Shown here piece after piece: positions 19,866 through 28,510 of a stretch of 39,401 nt of DNA. This stretch comes from an uncultured Muribaculaceae bacterium (GTDB lineage Bacteria; Bacteroidota; Bacteroidia; Bacteroidales; Muribaculaceae). The notes beneath the pieces were generated by a model. It searched no databases. It was given only the letters and a program-made list of their open reading frames with translations, and was not told the DNA's origin. The position numbers and the translations under genes are program-made. Position 1 is the stretch's first letter, and every line of letters starts with the position of its first letter. The stretch spans positions 53,694-93,094 of the forward strand of contig CAJUOC010000007.1 of the NCBI GenBank assembly GCA_910587925.1, in the 5' to 3' direction.

Positions 19866-19895
19866 TGGCCGCCTATCAATCTATATCTATCTTTG
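19865..19895 (+). promoter_or_regulatory. Promoter of the CoADR-rhodanese-TusA-DsrE gene
   Basis: TTGG (19865-19868), a 19-nt spacer and TATCTTTG (19888-19895). The ATG at 19913 follows after 17 nt. The candidate OxyR operator ends at the -33 box, a position suited to activation by a bound regulator. Confidence 0.8.
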
Positions 19896-19912
19896 CGCAA
19901 AAACATACAGCT

Positions 19913-22348
19913 ATGAAGTATCTGATAATAGGTGGAGTGGCCGGAGGAGCCACCGCCGCGGCCCGCATACGCCGTCTGTCTGAAGACGCCGAGATAATCC
20001 TCTTTGAGAAGGGCGAGTATATATCCTACGCCAATTGTGGCCTGCCCTACTACATCGGGGGCGTGATAAAGGAGCGCGAGCGGCTGCTGGTGCAGACTGC
20101 CGAGGGCTTCGGCCGGCGGTTTGGCATCGATGTGCGCGTGCGCTCTGAGGTCACCGCCATCGACCGCGAGGGCAAGACTGTCACCGTCGTCGCCCCCGAC
20201 GGCTCGACCTACACCGAGAGCTACGACCGTCTGCTGCTGTCGCCGGGCGCCTCGCCGGTGCGCCCGCCGCTGCCGGGCATCGACCTCGAGGGCATATACA
20301 CTCTGCGCAATGTCGCCGATACCGACGTCATCAAGGCGCGTATCGCCACGGGCAAGGTGCGCCGCGCAGTGATAGTGGGCGGCGGATTTATCGGCCTGGA
20401 GATGGCCGAGAATCTGAGTCATGCCGGAGCCGAGGTGGCCGTGGTGGAGATGGCGCCGCAGGTGATGGCGCCCATCGACTTCTCCATGGCTCAGATCGTA
20501 CACGCCCACCTTGCCGAGAAGGGCGTGCGGCTGTATCTGGAGTCGGCCGTGGCATCGTTTACACGCCACGGCGATGAGCTCGAGGTGCACCTGGCCGACG
20601 GCCGCTCCATCGCAGCCGACATGGTGATACTGTCTATCGGAGTGCGGCCCAATACCGCCCTGGCCGCCGCGGCCGGCATCGAGCTGGGCCCCATGCGCGG
20701 CATCAAGGTCGACAGTCACCTGCGCACCGGCGACAAACACATCTACGCCGTGGGCGACGCCATCGAGTATCCCCACCCGGTGACAGGCCGTCCGTGGCTC
20801 AACTACCTGGCAGGCCCGGCCAACCGCCAGGCCCGCATCGTGGCCGACAATATGGTGACGGGCGACACCACCGTATACGAGGGCGCCATCGGCACCTCGA
20901 TAGCAAAGGTGTTTGACCTGACGGTGGCGGCGACCGGCCTTGCCGCCAAGCGTCTCCTCGCCGACGGCATCGAGTATCTCACGGCCTCCATACACCCGGC
21001 ATCCCACGCGGGCTACTACCCCGACGCGATGCCGATGACCATAAAGGTGGTGTTTGCCCCGGCCGACGGGCGGCTGCTCGGCGCGCAGATTGTGGGATAT
21101 GACGGTGTGGACAAGCGCATCGACCTGCTGGCGCAGTGTATCAAGTCGGGCGGCACCGTGGCCGACCTCACCCGCATCGAGCAGGCATATGCCCCACCAT
21201 TCTCGTCGGCCAAAGACCCGGTGGCAATCGCCGGATATGTGGCACAGAACATCCTCAGCGGCAAGATGCGCCCCATATACTGGCGCGAGCTGGCCTCGGC
21301 CGAGCCGGGGTCGCATCTGCTCATCGATGTGCGCACTCCCATGGAGTATGCGGCCGGCGCGCTGCCGGGCGCGGTCAACATCCCTCTCGACGATATGCGC
21401 GAGCGCCTGGCCGAGATACCCGCCGACCGCCCCATCGTGGTGTACTGCGGTGTGGGACTGCGCGGCTACCTGGCCTCCAACATCCTGCGCCTGCGCGGAT
21501 ACAGCGATGTGCGCAATCTCATCGGCGGCATCAAGACCTACCGCACGGCCACAGCCCCGGTGGCTCCTCCCGAGCCTATGGGCGCGGCCCCGGCCCCGTG
21601 CCCGGCCCCGGCCGCCGACGCGGCTACGGTGAGAATCGACGCCTGCGGCCTCTCGTGCCCCGGGCCGATAATGAAGCTCAAGGAGGCTGTCGAGAGCCTG
21701 GCCCCGGGGCAGACTCTCGAGGTAACGGCCACCGACCCGGGCTTTGCGCGCGACGCCGAGGCGTGGTGCCGCACCACGGCAAATACATTCCTGTCGGCCG
21801 AGTCGGCCGCGGGCAAGTACCGCGTGGCCGTGCAACGCGGCGCGGCAGGCGCAGCGCCGTCCACCGCGGCCGCGGGCGGCCGCGGCAAGACCTTTGTGCT
21901 CTTCAGCGACGACCTCGACAAGGCTCTGGCCACTTTTGTGATGGCCAACGGCGCGGCGGCCACCGGCGAGAAGGTCACCATATTCTTTACTTTCTGGGGC
22001 CTCAACGCCATCAAGAAGGCGCGCAAGCCCAAGGTGAAAAAGGATGTCTTCGGGCGGATGTTCGGCATGATGCTGCCCTCCGACTCCACCTCGCTCAAGC
22101 TGTCGAAGATGAGCATGTGGGGACTGGGCGGCAAGATGATGCGCCATATCATGAAGCGCAAGAATGTCGACTCGCTCGAGCAGCTGCGCGACGCGGCCGT
22201 GAGGAGCGGCGTGGAGTTTATCGCCTGTCAGATGTCGATGGACGTGATGGGCGTAAGCCGCGAGGAGCTGCTCGACTGCGTGACAGTCGGCGGTGTGGCA
22301 ACCTATATCGACCGCGCCGACCACGCCAATCTCAATCTCTTTATCTGA
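19913..22348 (+). CDS. Four-domain CoA-disulfide reductase / rhodanese / TusA / DsrE protein
   Basis: An 811-residue cytoplasmic sulfur-redox protein with four domains in order. (1) A FAD- and NAD(P)H-dependent CoA-disulfide-reductase-type domain, about 1-450, with FAD motif IIGGVAGGATAAAR, active-site Cys42 in YANCGLPYYIGG and nucleotide motif VIVGGGFIGLE near 154. (2) A rhodanese domain, about 455-545, with Cys512 in VVYCGVGLRGY. (3) A TusA domain, about 570-640, with Cys582 in CGLSCPGPIMKL. (4) A DsrE/DsrF-like domain, about 657-811, with Cys772 in FIACQMSMDVMG. All four nucleophilic cysteines are present, so sulfane sulfur could pass from domain to domain while the flavin domain reduces persulfide or CoA disulfide. 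The specific reaction is inference. Divergent from oxyR, with a shared control region. Its TGA directly abuts the stop of the convergent gene. Confidence 0.9.
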   Translation: MKYLIIGGVAGGATAAARIRRLSEDAEIILFEKGEYISYANCGLPYYIGGVIKERERLLVQTAEGFGRRFGIDVRVRSEVTAIDREGKTVTVVAPDGSTYTESYDRLLLSPGASPVRPPLPGIDLEGIYTLRNVADTDVIKARIATGKVRRAVIVGGGFIGLEMAENLSHAGAEVAVVEMAPQVMAPIDFSMAQIVHAHLAEKGVRLYLESAVASFTRHGDELEVHLADGRSIAADMVILSIGVRPNTALAAAAGIELGPMRGIKVDSHLRTGDKHIYAVGDAIEYPHPVTGRPWLNYLAGPANRQARIVADNMVTGDTTVYEGAIGTSIAKVFDLTVAATGLAAKRLLADGIEYLTASIHPASHAGYYPDAMPMTIKVVFAPADGRLLGAQIVGYDGVDKRIDLLAQCIKSGGTVADLTRIEQAYAPPFSSAKDPVAIAGYVAQNILSGKMRPIYWRELASAEPGSHLLIDVRTPMEYAAGALPGAVNIPLDDMRERLAEIPADRPIVVYCGVGLRGYLASNILRLRGYSDVRNLIGGIKTYRTATAPVAPPEPMGAAPAPCPAPAADAATVRIDACGLSCPGPIMKLKEAVESLAPGQTLEVTATDPGFARDAEAWCRTTANTFLSAESAAGKYRVAVQRGAAGAAPSTAAAGGRGKTFVLFSDDLDKALATFVMANGAAATGEKVTIFFTFWGLNAIKKARKPKVKKDVFGRMFGMMLPSDSTSLKLSKMSMWGLGGKMMRHIMKRKNVDSLEQLRDAAVRSGVEFIACQMSMDVMGVSREELLDCVTVGGVATYIDRADHANLNLFI

Positions 22349-23314
22349 TTATCTGACATCATCGCGCATCGCGAGCCGATATGCCCGGCTCGCGATGCCG
22401 TCGTGATCGTAGTCCTCGACAAAGGCGAAGCCGCATTTGAGGGCCACGCGCTGCGAGGCGACATTGCGGCGGTCGGTGGTGATGAGCAACGACTTTATCT
22501 GCGGGATGCCGCGGCAGCGGCCGATGAGCGCGCGCAGCGCCTCTGTCGCAAGACCCGCGCCCCAATGGGGATACCCCAGCCAGTAGCCGACTTCACGCTC
22601 GCCCTCGGCCACGGCATGATTTTCGGCGCCGCGGGGCACCAGCCCGATGCACCCGACCGGCTCGCCGCTGCCGCGGAGCACTATGGCAAAGACGTCGGGG
22701 TCGGGGGCAAAGTAGCCCGTAATGACCTCGCGGCTCATCTCTACCGACTCGTGGCGGGGCCACAGGGCAAGCTCGCTCACGCGGCTGTCGGAGGCATACC
22801 GGTACAGGGCCGGGGCATCGTCGGGCCGCCAACGGCGCAGCAGCAGCCGCGGGGTATCCATCGCCTCGCCCGGAGGGTACAGCCCGGCTACCTTGGGGAC
22901 GTTTATGTCGATGTCGATGTGATACAGCACATCGTGGTCGGTGACGCTGTAGAGCCGGCGGCAATCGGTCGTCATCAGATAAAACTCGTCGAGCCCGTCG
23001 CAATCGCCAATGAATACATGGATGTCGGCCATGCGGCCGCGGAATACGACAAAGTCTCTATTCCAATAGTCTATGATGAAGTAAAGCTCCGTATCGGCGG
23101 GAATGATGTCGGGCAGGTGCAGGTACGGGTCCTCGCCATTGCAATCTATCATCGCGGGGACGTATCGGAAGCTCTCCCACAATGCCCTGGGATTGCCCTC
23201 GACAAAGGTTTCGTGGAGCCTGCCGAGCAGGCTTTCCTTGTCGGCGCCCCCGAGCTTATGGAGAGCCAGTGCGTTGTCGCGCACAGTGCGGTCTATCTCG
23301 TCGTAGTCAAACAT
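22349..23314 (-). CDS. Unknown N-terminal domain fused to a GNAT acetyltransferase
   Basis: A 321-residue two-part protein. Residues 1-145 form an acidic, aromatic-rich globular domain (RLHETFVEGNPRALWESFRY, YFIIDYWNRDFVVFRGRM) that I cannot name with certainty; it may belong to DUF6756. Residues 152-321 are a RimJ/RimL-type GNAT N-acetyltransferase, starting MDTPRLLLRRWRPDDAPAL with the acetyl-CoA-binding region around GYWLGYPHWGAGLATEALRAL. Met152 (codon at 22859-22861) could be an internal start giving GNAT alone, so this may be a natural fusion or a joining of two genes. It follows the tandem-GNAT gene by 40 nt and is probably cotranscribed with it. The stop (TAA) abuts the stop of the convergent gene with no terminator between. 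Confidence 0.75.
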   Translation of the reverse strand: MFDYDEIDRTVRDNALALHKLGGADKESLLGRLHETFVEGNPRALWESFRYVPAMIDCNGEDPYLHLPDIIPADTELYFIIDYWNRDFVVFRGRMADIHVFIGDCDGLDEFYLMTTDCRRLYSVTDHDVLYHIDIDINVPKVAGLYPPGEAMDTPRLLLRRWRPDDAPALYRYASDSRVSELALWPRHESVEMSREVITGYFAPDPDVFAIVLRGSGEPVGCIGLVPRGAENHAVAEGEREVGYWLGYPHWGAGLATEALRALIGRCRGIPQIKSLLITTDRRNVASQRVALKCGFAFVEDYDHDGIASRAYRLAMRDDVR

Positions 23315-23354
23315 AGTTATACGTGTATCCTGTGTCGGGGCTTTATCCCCTGTG

Positions 23355-24203
23355 TCAGTCCAGCGGTCGTATCATCTCGTACTGCCGGCTCGCCGGCGGG
23401 ATGTCGCGGCTCGCGAGGAATGCGTGCATATCGGCGGCCGCGGCGTCGACATTGAGTATCTTGACGGCATCGGTCTTCATGCGGGCGAGGGCCTCGCTGA
23501 GCAGCCGCGAGGCGATGCCGCGGCGGCGGTGGCTGCGCTCCACCGCTATCTGCGCCACATCACCCGTATGGGGGTCGATGGCGCAGTAGCCGACCATCGC
23601 ATCGCCCGCAAAGGCGCCGAGGCATACCATATCTGACTGCGCCCGAGCGATGGAGTCGGAGGAGTTTTGCCACGAGGGGGCGAAGTCGCAGTATCGGCGT
23701 GCGCCGCTTATATCGCCGGCGCCAATCTCCGCGACAGTGCAGGCGGCATTGCCGCCGCGGGTGTCTATCTGCCCGATGGCCCCGCGGAAGCAGTCGAGGC
23801 TGCGGGTCGCCCGAAAGCCCATGCGGCGGTAGAGCGCCACGGCGGGGCTATTGTCTTGCAGCACCTCGAGCACATATTGCCTGATGCCGGCCTCTTTCAG
23901 AAAGGGTATCGAGTGGGTGAATATCCCGGCGGCGAGGCCGCGGCCGCGGTACTCCTTCACGGTACCCGTGCCGGTATCGTAGGCCGACGCGACGCCGCCG
24001 TACATGCCGGTACCGTTCAGGATAAACGCCACTATCTCACCGCCCTCAAAGGCCGCAAAGGATAGCCGTGGATTGTAGCCGCGCCTCTTGAGCATCGAGC
24101 GCACCTCATCCTTTTCAAAGCGTATCGCATAATCGGCAAATGCGCTTTCAAAGCCATGATACAGCGTATCAAAATCAATATTAACCAGACTCCGTATTTC
24201 CAT
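23355..24203 (-). CDS. Tandem GNAT N-acetyltransferase
   Basis: A 282-residue protein made of two GNAT domains. The first, about 1-135, has the acetyl-CoA motif EYRGRGLAAGIF. The second, about 145-282, has RSHRRRGIASRLL. Each domain also has the usual downstream element (NSPAVALYRRMGFRA in the first). The substrate is unknown. ATG at 24203 (MEIRSLVNIDFD) is preferred; an in-frame TTG lies 21 nt upstream. Probably the first gene of a two-gene unit with the following GNAT fusion. Confidence 0.85.
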   Translation of the reverse strand: MEIRSLVNIDFDTLYHGFESAFADYAIRFEKDEVRSMLKRRGYNPRLSFAAFEGGEIVAFILNGTGMYGGVASAYDTGTGTVKEYRGRGLAAGIFTHSIPFLKEAGIRQYVLEVLQDNSPAVALYRRMGFRATRSLDCFRGAIGQIDTRGGNAACTVAEIGAGDISGARRYCDFAPSWQNSSDSIARAQSDMVCLGAFAGDAMVGYCAIDPHTGDVAQIAVERSHRRRGIASRLLSEALARMKTDAVKILNVDAAAADMHAFLASRDIPPASRQYEMIRPLD

Positions 24204-24221
24204 ATGCCAGCCGTGTCTCTG

Positions 24222-24229
24222 CAAAATTA
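24222..24229 (-). promoter_or_regulatory. Putative -7 box of the tandem GNAT gene
   Basis: The minus strand reads TAATTTTG, matching TAnnTTTG, 18 nt upstream of the ATG at 24203. No TTG-type box lies 19 nt further upstream, where the preceding gene ends, so the promoter call rests on one box. Confidence 0.45.
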
Positions 24230-24254
24230 CAAAATTTTGCTGAGTCGCGGCCGG

Positions 24255-25229
24255 TCAGTCCATGAAGTCGGCCATGAGCTCGGCGACAATCGCGGCCACG
24301 GGCTTTATCGAGCGTATGGACGATATGCCGGTGTTGACGCTCACGATGCCGCCGTCGACATCGCCGTGGAGCATCGCCAGGCCCAGGCCGCCCTTGTCCA
24401 TTATCTCCTTGTGGATTGACTCGGCCGGCTCACCTGCGAGCAACCGGCGGTTGTACTCCACTGCCGCCGGAGTGGGCAGCGACCGCTCGTCGGGCGCCAC
24501 GGCTATGATTTCATCGCCGCTGCCGGCCACAATCATGTCTTTAACCGTCTGCGCCGCGGGGCACTCCTCCGATGCGATAAACCGCGTGCCGACGTACACG
24601 CCCTGCGCGCCGAGGGCAAATGCCGCGCGCACGCCGCGGATGTCATTGATGCCGCCCGCCGCCATCACAGGCACCGACTTTACGGCATCGACTATGGAGG
24701 GCACGGCGGTGAATGTGCCCATGCAGCCCGAGGGTATCATGCCGCCCTCGTCGATGCCGGTAGCCACGATGATGTCGGCGCCGTGCTCCTCGGCCACGCG
24801 CGCCGAGCGGGGAGTCGGTGTGAGCTCGCGGTGCACGATGACGCCGCCGGCGTTTTTGATGGCCTCGTAAATCGGCCCGTCGAATGTGCCCACCAGGCAG
24901 TATACGTTGACGTCGTGGGCCTTGGCCGCCGCGATGGTCTTCATGGCGTAGGCCCGCGTGGCGTCGTCGCCGGCCGAGAAGATGTTGATACCGACCGGGG
25001 CAGATGTGAGCCGGCGCACCTGCTCCAGCACCATGCCGATACGCTCCTCGGTGGGCACACGGCGCCCGTCGACGACCTTGGGACCGGCGTTGGGCCCGAG
25101 CACGCCGAGCGCGCCGGCCTCTGACACGGCAGCCACCATGGCGGCATTGTTGATCCAGTTCATGGGGGCCTGTATGAGAGGGTAGCGTATGCCGAGCACA
25201 CGGCATACGGGATTATCGGTGTTTTTCAT
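24255..25229 (-). CDS. Nitronate monooxygenase-like FMN enzyme
   Basis: A 324-residue TIM-barrel flavoenzyme of the 2-nitropropane dioxygenase / FabK group. Recognisable parts are RYPLIQAPMNW near the N-terminus, VSEAGALGVLGPNAG, the GGVIVHRELT region, and the phosphate-binding stretch VPVMAAGGINDIRG followed by GAQGVYVGTRF. Members either oxidise alkyl nitronates or act as enoyl-ACP reductases; the sequence alone does not decide between them. ATG at 25229 (MKNTDNPVCRVLGIRYP) is chosen because conserved sequence starts soon after. A gap of 78 nt separates it from the upstream DJ-1 gene and I see no clear promoter box there, so the two may be cotranscribed. Confidence 0.85.
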   Translation of the reverse strand: MKNTDNPVCRVLGIRYPLIQAPMNWINNAAMVAAVSEAGALGVLGPNAGPKVVDGRRVPTEERIGMVLEQVRRLTSAPVGINIFSAGDDATRAYAMKTIAAAKAHDVNVYCLVGTFDGPIYEAIKNAGGVIVHRELTPTPRSARVAEEHGADIIVATGIDEGGMIPSGCMGTFTAVPSIVDAVKSVPVMAAGGINDIRGVRAAFALGAQGVYVGTRFIASEECPAAQTVKDMIVAGSGDEIIAVAPDERSLPTPAAVEYNRRLLAGEPAESIHKEIMDKGGLGLAMLHGDVDGGIVSVNTGISSIRSIKPVAAIVAELMADFMD

Positions 25230-25307
25230 CTTTATACGTATGATACTGTTACTTTCAAACAACCCCGGCCGCATTGCGGTTCGCGGCGTCCCGACATGTG
25301 CCCGATA

Positions 25308-25910
25308 TCACGGCAGCTCGCAGAAGCCGCGCTTGTTAAACTGATAGTACATCTCTATGCGCCCGGGGGTATCATTCTCGAGGAGCAGGAGCAGGTCTTT
25401 GGCAAAGTCAAGGGTCGCAGAGCCGTTGGCGGTGACGATCGTGCCGTCGGCTACCGACTGGCAGTGGCGGTAACCGTCGGCATTGGTATAGCTCTCGCCG
25501 CCCCACAGCTTCAGCTGGTCGAGGCCGTTGCCGGTATGGGCGATGCCGTTGAGAAATCCGTGCCTGGCCATGAACGAGGCCGCATTGCATATGGCTCCGA
25601 CAATCTTGCCGGCGGCGACCGCTTCGGCGACTATCGGCGCCACCTTATCGGCCGCAGGCGACATCCATCCGAAGCCGCCGATGAGCACAAGCGCGACATA
25701 GTCGCCGGGCATGGTGTCAAAGGTGTAATCGGGCAACATACGGAAGCCGCCGATTGACTTCACAGGCTCCATGGTCGGGGCGACAATCCTGTTGACATAC
25801 TTCGGAGCTTCTTTCAAGGCGTAATCATCCGAGGCTATCGCCTGGGCAAGATATACCATCTCATGCTCTGCAAAATCGGGGAGCAGTACGTATAATACTT
25901 CGTTTTTCAT
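25308..25910 (-). CDS. DJ-1/PfpI family protein
   Basis: A 200-residue protein of the class I glutamine amidotransferase-like DJ-1/PfpI superfamily. The nucleophile elbow is the Cys in GKIVGAICNAASFMA (about residue 108), preceded by the strand DYVALVLIGGFGW. Relatives include chaperones, deglycases and proteases, so the activity is unassigned. Its place beside the nitronate monooxygenase-like gene and the OxyR block suggests a stress-related role, which is inference. ATG at 25910 is the only sensible start. A near-match to the -7 box (CAACTTTG) lies just upstream. Confidence 0.85.
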   Translation of the reverse strand: MKNEVLYVLLPDFAEHEMVYLAQAIASDDYALKEAPKYVNRIVAPTMEPVKSIGGFRMLPDYTFDTMPGDYVALVLIGGFGWMSPAADKVAPIVAEAVAAGKIVGAICNAASFMARHGFLNGIAHTGNGLDQLKLWGGESYTNADGYRHCQSVADGTIVTANGSATLDFAKDLLLLLENDTPGRIEMYYQFNKRGFCELP

Positions 25911-25962
25911 CGTAATGCAAAGTTGCGAAATATTTCCGACTTCTGCCCCCCTCCCGCTATTT

Positions 25963-28506
25963 CTATTTCAGGATGGCCGATGCTCCGGTACCGACGCCTC
26001 CGACCTCATCGCCGCGTCTGACTTTCTTACCATAGCCGACTGTATAGGAGAGCGACAGCTGAAAACTCATATGTAAATCAGGGCTATAGATGCTGCGCTC
26101 AAATCCGTAATACCGGCTCGACAGAGTCTCGCGGCCGGATTCCCAGCTTGACCGCATGAAATTGATTGCTGCGGCGGATGCTCTCCACGGGCCTTTACCA
26201 TATCCTATTTCCATCTGATAGCGCGAGGGCGTGCGCTCCTTGATGCCTGACTCTTCATTGGGATATGTGCTCGGCGTCACATACCATCCAAAAAGATAGA
26301 AGTTGCCGAAATACCACGTAAGCTGTGCGACGCATGTCAGCTCGTTGTGAGTCAAAGCATATTCACCCGTAGTGCGGCGAAACCAAAACTCCGGCCTCAG
26401 AGTGGCGACCAATTTACCATCAAGAAATTTAGCTGTCGCTTTGACTCCGATGGCGCTGCTTTGGAAACTGCCGTCGTTGACATACTGCCGGAGCATAGTG
26501 CCATCAGGCCCTGTCGGTAAATAACGGGTCACAACACGGTCGTCGGCCATAAACATTTTACCGGTAGCAGCAAGTTGCCACCGATTGTCGGGTATCCATG
26601 TGTAGACGGCATGAACATAACTGTTCCAACTGTTTTCCAGACCGGGCGTACCAGTATACCACATCAGCTCGTCCTGCTGAAGCATATTGGGGCTTTTCTG
26701 ATATGTCTCAGGTACCTGTTTTGTGAACGCATACCTCACCTCAAACTGGTGGTGCTCATCGGGCGAAAATGTCGCGAAGACATTGCCCATCGGATAGTTA
26801 TCTTCAATTTTAGTTCCCGTCAGATTTGTATTGGCGTATGTCCACCCGAATTGGGTACCAGCACTCCATCTGTCGCGGGTGTATGTATATTTCACGCCAC
26901 CGACCATCCCCCATACGTCATATTTCTGCCGCGACGGCGATGACCCGTAATAATCGAGGGCATATGAGGTGTATTCGCCATGCAAGTATGGCATTATGCT
27001 GTGATGCTCGTTCAGATTCCATACAAGACTCGGGGTAAATCGTCCGCAATGGGAATGCTCTGTCGCATTATTTACAACGTTGATATCGCCTTGGCTATAG
27101 TCTGATTCAGACTTATTGTGTCCATATTCATATACAGCCTCTATGAATGCGCCCACCTTGTCATTAAATCCTATATATGTTTCGTTTTTGTAATTCACCG
27201 ACAGACTGCGGTCTGATGCGACAGTGCTTGTCGTGGTCGACGGCAGGGTGGCCTCTGAGTAAGACACGGCTGCGGCGCAGTCTTTATGAGGTGTCGAGGT
27301 ATTGTTGAACGACAGAGTATTGGCGACCTGCGCCTTTTCGGTGGTATATAATGCCCGGAAGGTCACATTATTTTCATTGCTCCGATATCTTGAGGTGACG
27401 GGGGCTGTAGTCCTCCGCACTGTCGTCTCTCCAAGTCCATGCAGGTCAGGGAAAAGAAACCGCTCGGTCGATGAGGCGCCGATGTGTCTGTCGGTGATGT
27501 ATGATTCGTCGGCATAGATGTCAAATGTCATATCCTTGTATGTGAATTTGGAATATGCCGAGGCATCGGTGCTGTTCACGCCAAACTTCTTTGACGCGCT
27601 GAGTTTTGTATATCCTCCGTACTCATATTTCTGCATAATGAAATTGACTACATAGTCTGCCCCGTGAAAACGAGGGTCCCGGGGATAAAGCAGATACTCG
27701 ATTTTCTTGATGTCGGTCGTCTTCATGCCTGAAAGGTCTTGCTCTGTGGCAGCCACGTAATCGACGTAAATCGCGACAGACCGGCCCGAAACGGTTTTCA
27801 CGGTCTTATGTATGGGGTCAACATCAAGCTGAGGTATCGCCATCTGACTCAATAGCGCGATGGCGTCTGCCGCCACATTTTTCTGGCGGGGTGTGGGCAT
27901 GTATACCGAGCGGTCGGAGTAAAGCCGGGCGTCGTCGGCCTCCACTTTCACTTCGCTGAGGCTTACCGCATTTTCCGGCATGACGATTGTGCCGATATTG
28001 AAAGATGTGCAGAGATGGTATGTCGTCTTGTATCCCATACACGACAGCTTGGCGATAACATTTGCGCGGTCGCAAGGTATGCTGAAGTGTCCCTCGGCGT
28101 CGGCAACCCCGTATGTCAGTACGGTCGAGTCTTTGGGAGCGAGGAGCATGACATTGGCCGCCGCCACCGGCTCTCCGTCGGAGCCTGCGGCTCGCCCCTT
28201 GTAGATGTATTTGCCATGCTGCAATGCCTCGACATAGTAGCAGCCCCGGGCCTTTACCACGGCCACCGGATTAAAGCCGATGGCCTGTCGCAGGGCCTGG
28301 TAGGCATCGTCGGCGCGGACAGTGGCGCTGGTATGGTAGTTTTCAAGCTCGTTGTAGATAAAGTTGATGGCGACATCGGGATGATTGTCCATAATCTGCT
28401 GAATCGCCTTGGGGAGCGGCGTAGAGCTAAAGCGGTATGTAAACACCTCGGCCCGGGCCACGACCATCGCAGACATGGCGCAGATAAGCAAAATTATTCT
28501 TGCCAT
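25963..28506 (-). CDS. TonB-dependent outer membrane transducer with STN domain
   Basis: An 847-residue outer membrane protein. A signal peptide (1-19, ending VVARA) precedes a secretin/TonB short N-terminal (STN) domain at about 22-95 (FTYRFSSTPLPKAIQQIM). A carboxypeptidase-regulatory-like domain follows at about 100-178 (YKGRAAGSDGEPVAAANVML), then a plug-like region at about 200-290. The rest is a beta-barrel like those of the outer-membrane beta-barrel family (SEVKV linker, repeated aromatic strands). STN domains let receptors signal to a periplasmic anti-sigma factor. Lying 4 nt after the anti-sigma gene, it should be the sensor of this three-gene system. The ligand is unknown. The stop is TAG. 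Confidence 0.85.
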   Translation of the reverse strand: MARIILLICAMSAMVVARAEVFTYRFSSTPLPKAIQQIMDNHPDVAINFIYNELENYHTSATVRADDAYQALRQAIGFNPVAVVKARGCYYVEALQHGKYIYKGRAAGSDGEPVAAANVMLLAPKDSTVLTYGVADAEGHFSIPCDRANVIAKLSCMGYKTTYHLCTSFNIGTIVMPENAVSLSEVKVEADDARLYSDRSVYMPTPRQKNVAADAIALLSQMAIPQLDVDPIHKTVKTVSGRSVAIYVDYVAATEQDLSGMKTTDIKKIEYLLYPRDPRFHGADYVVNFIMQKYEYGGYTKLSASKKFGVNSTDASAYSKFTYKDMTFDIYADESYITDRHIGASSTERFLFPDLHGLGETTVRRTTAPVTSRYRSNENNVTFRALYTTEKAQVANTLSFNNTSTPHKDCAAAVSYSEATLPSTTTSTVASDRSLSVNYKNETYIGFNDKVGAFIEAVYEYGHNKSESDYSQGDINVVNNATEHSHCGRFTPSLVWNLNEHHSIMPYLHGEYTSYALDYYGSSPSRQKYDVWGMVGGVKYTYTRDRWSAGTQFGWTYANTNLTGTKIEDNYPMGNVFATFSPDEHHQFEVRYAFTKQVPETYQKSPNMLQQDELMWYTGTPGLENSWNSYVHAVYTWIPDNRWQLAATGKMFMADDRVVTRYLPTGPDGTMLRQYVNDGSFQSSAIGVKATAKFLDGKLVATLRPEFWFRRTTGEYALTHNELTCVAQLTWYFGNFYLFGWYVTPSTYPNEESGIKERTPSRYQMEIGYGKGPWRASAAAINFMRSSWESGRETLSSRYYGFERSIYSPDLHMSFQLSLSYTVGYGKKVRRGDEVGGVGTGASAILK

Positions 28507-28510
28507 GGCG

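Noticed and set aside
19826..22324. N-terminal extension of the oxyR frame to 1140 residues
   Set aside because: It lies opposite the four-domain sulfur protein; the LysR domain begins at 19825.
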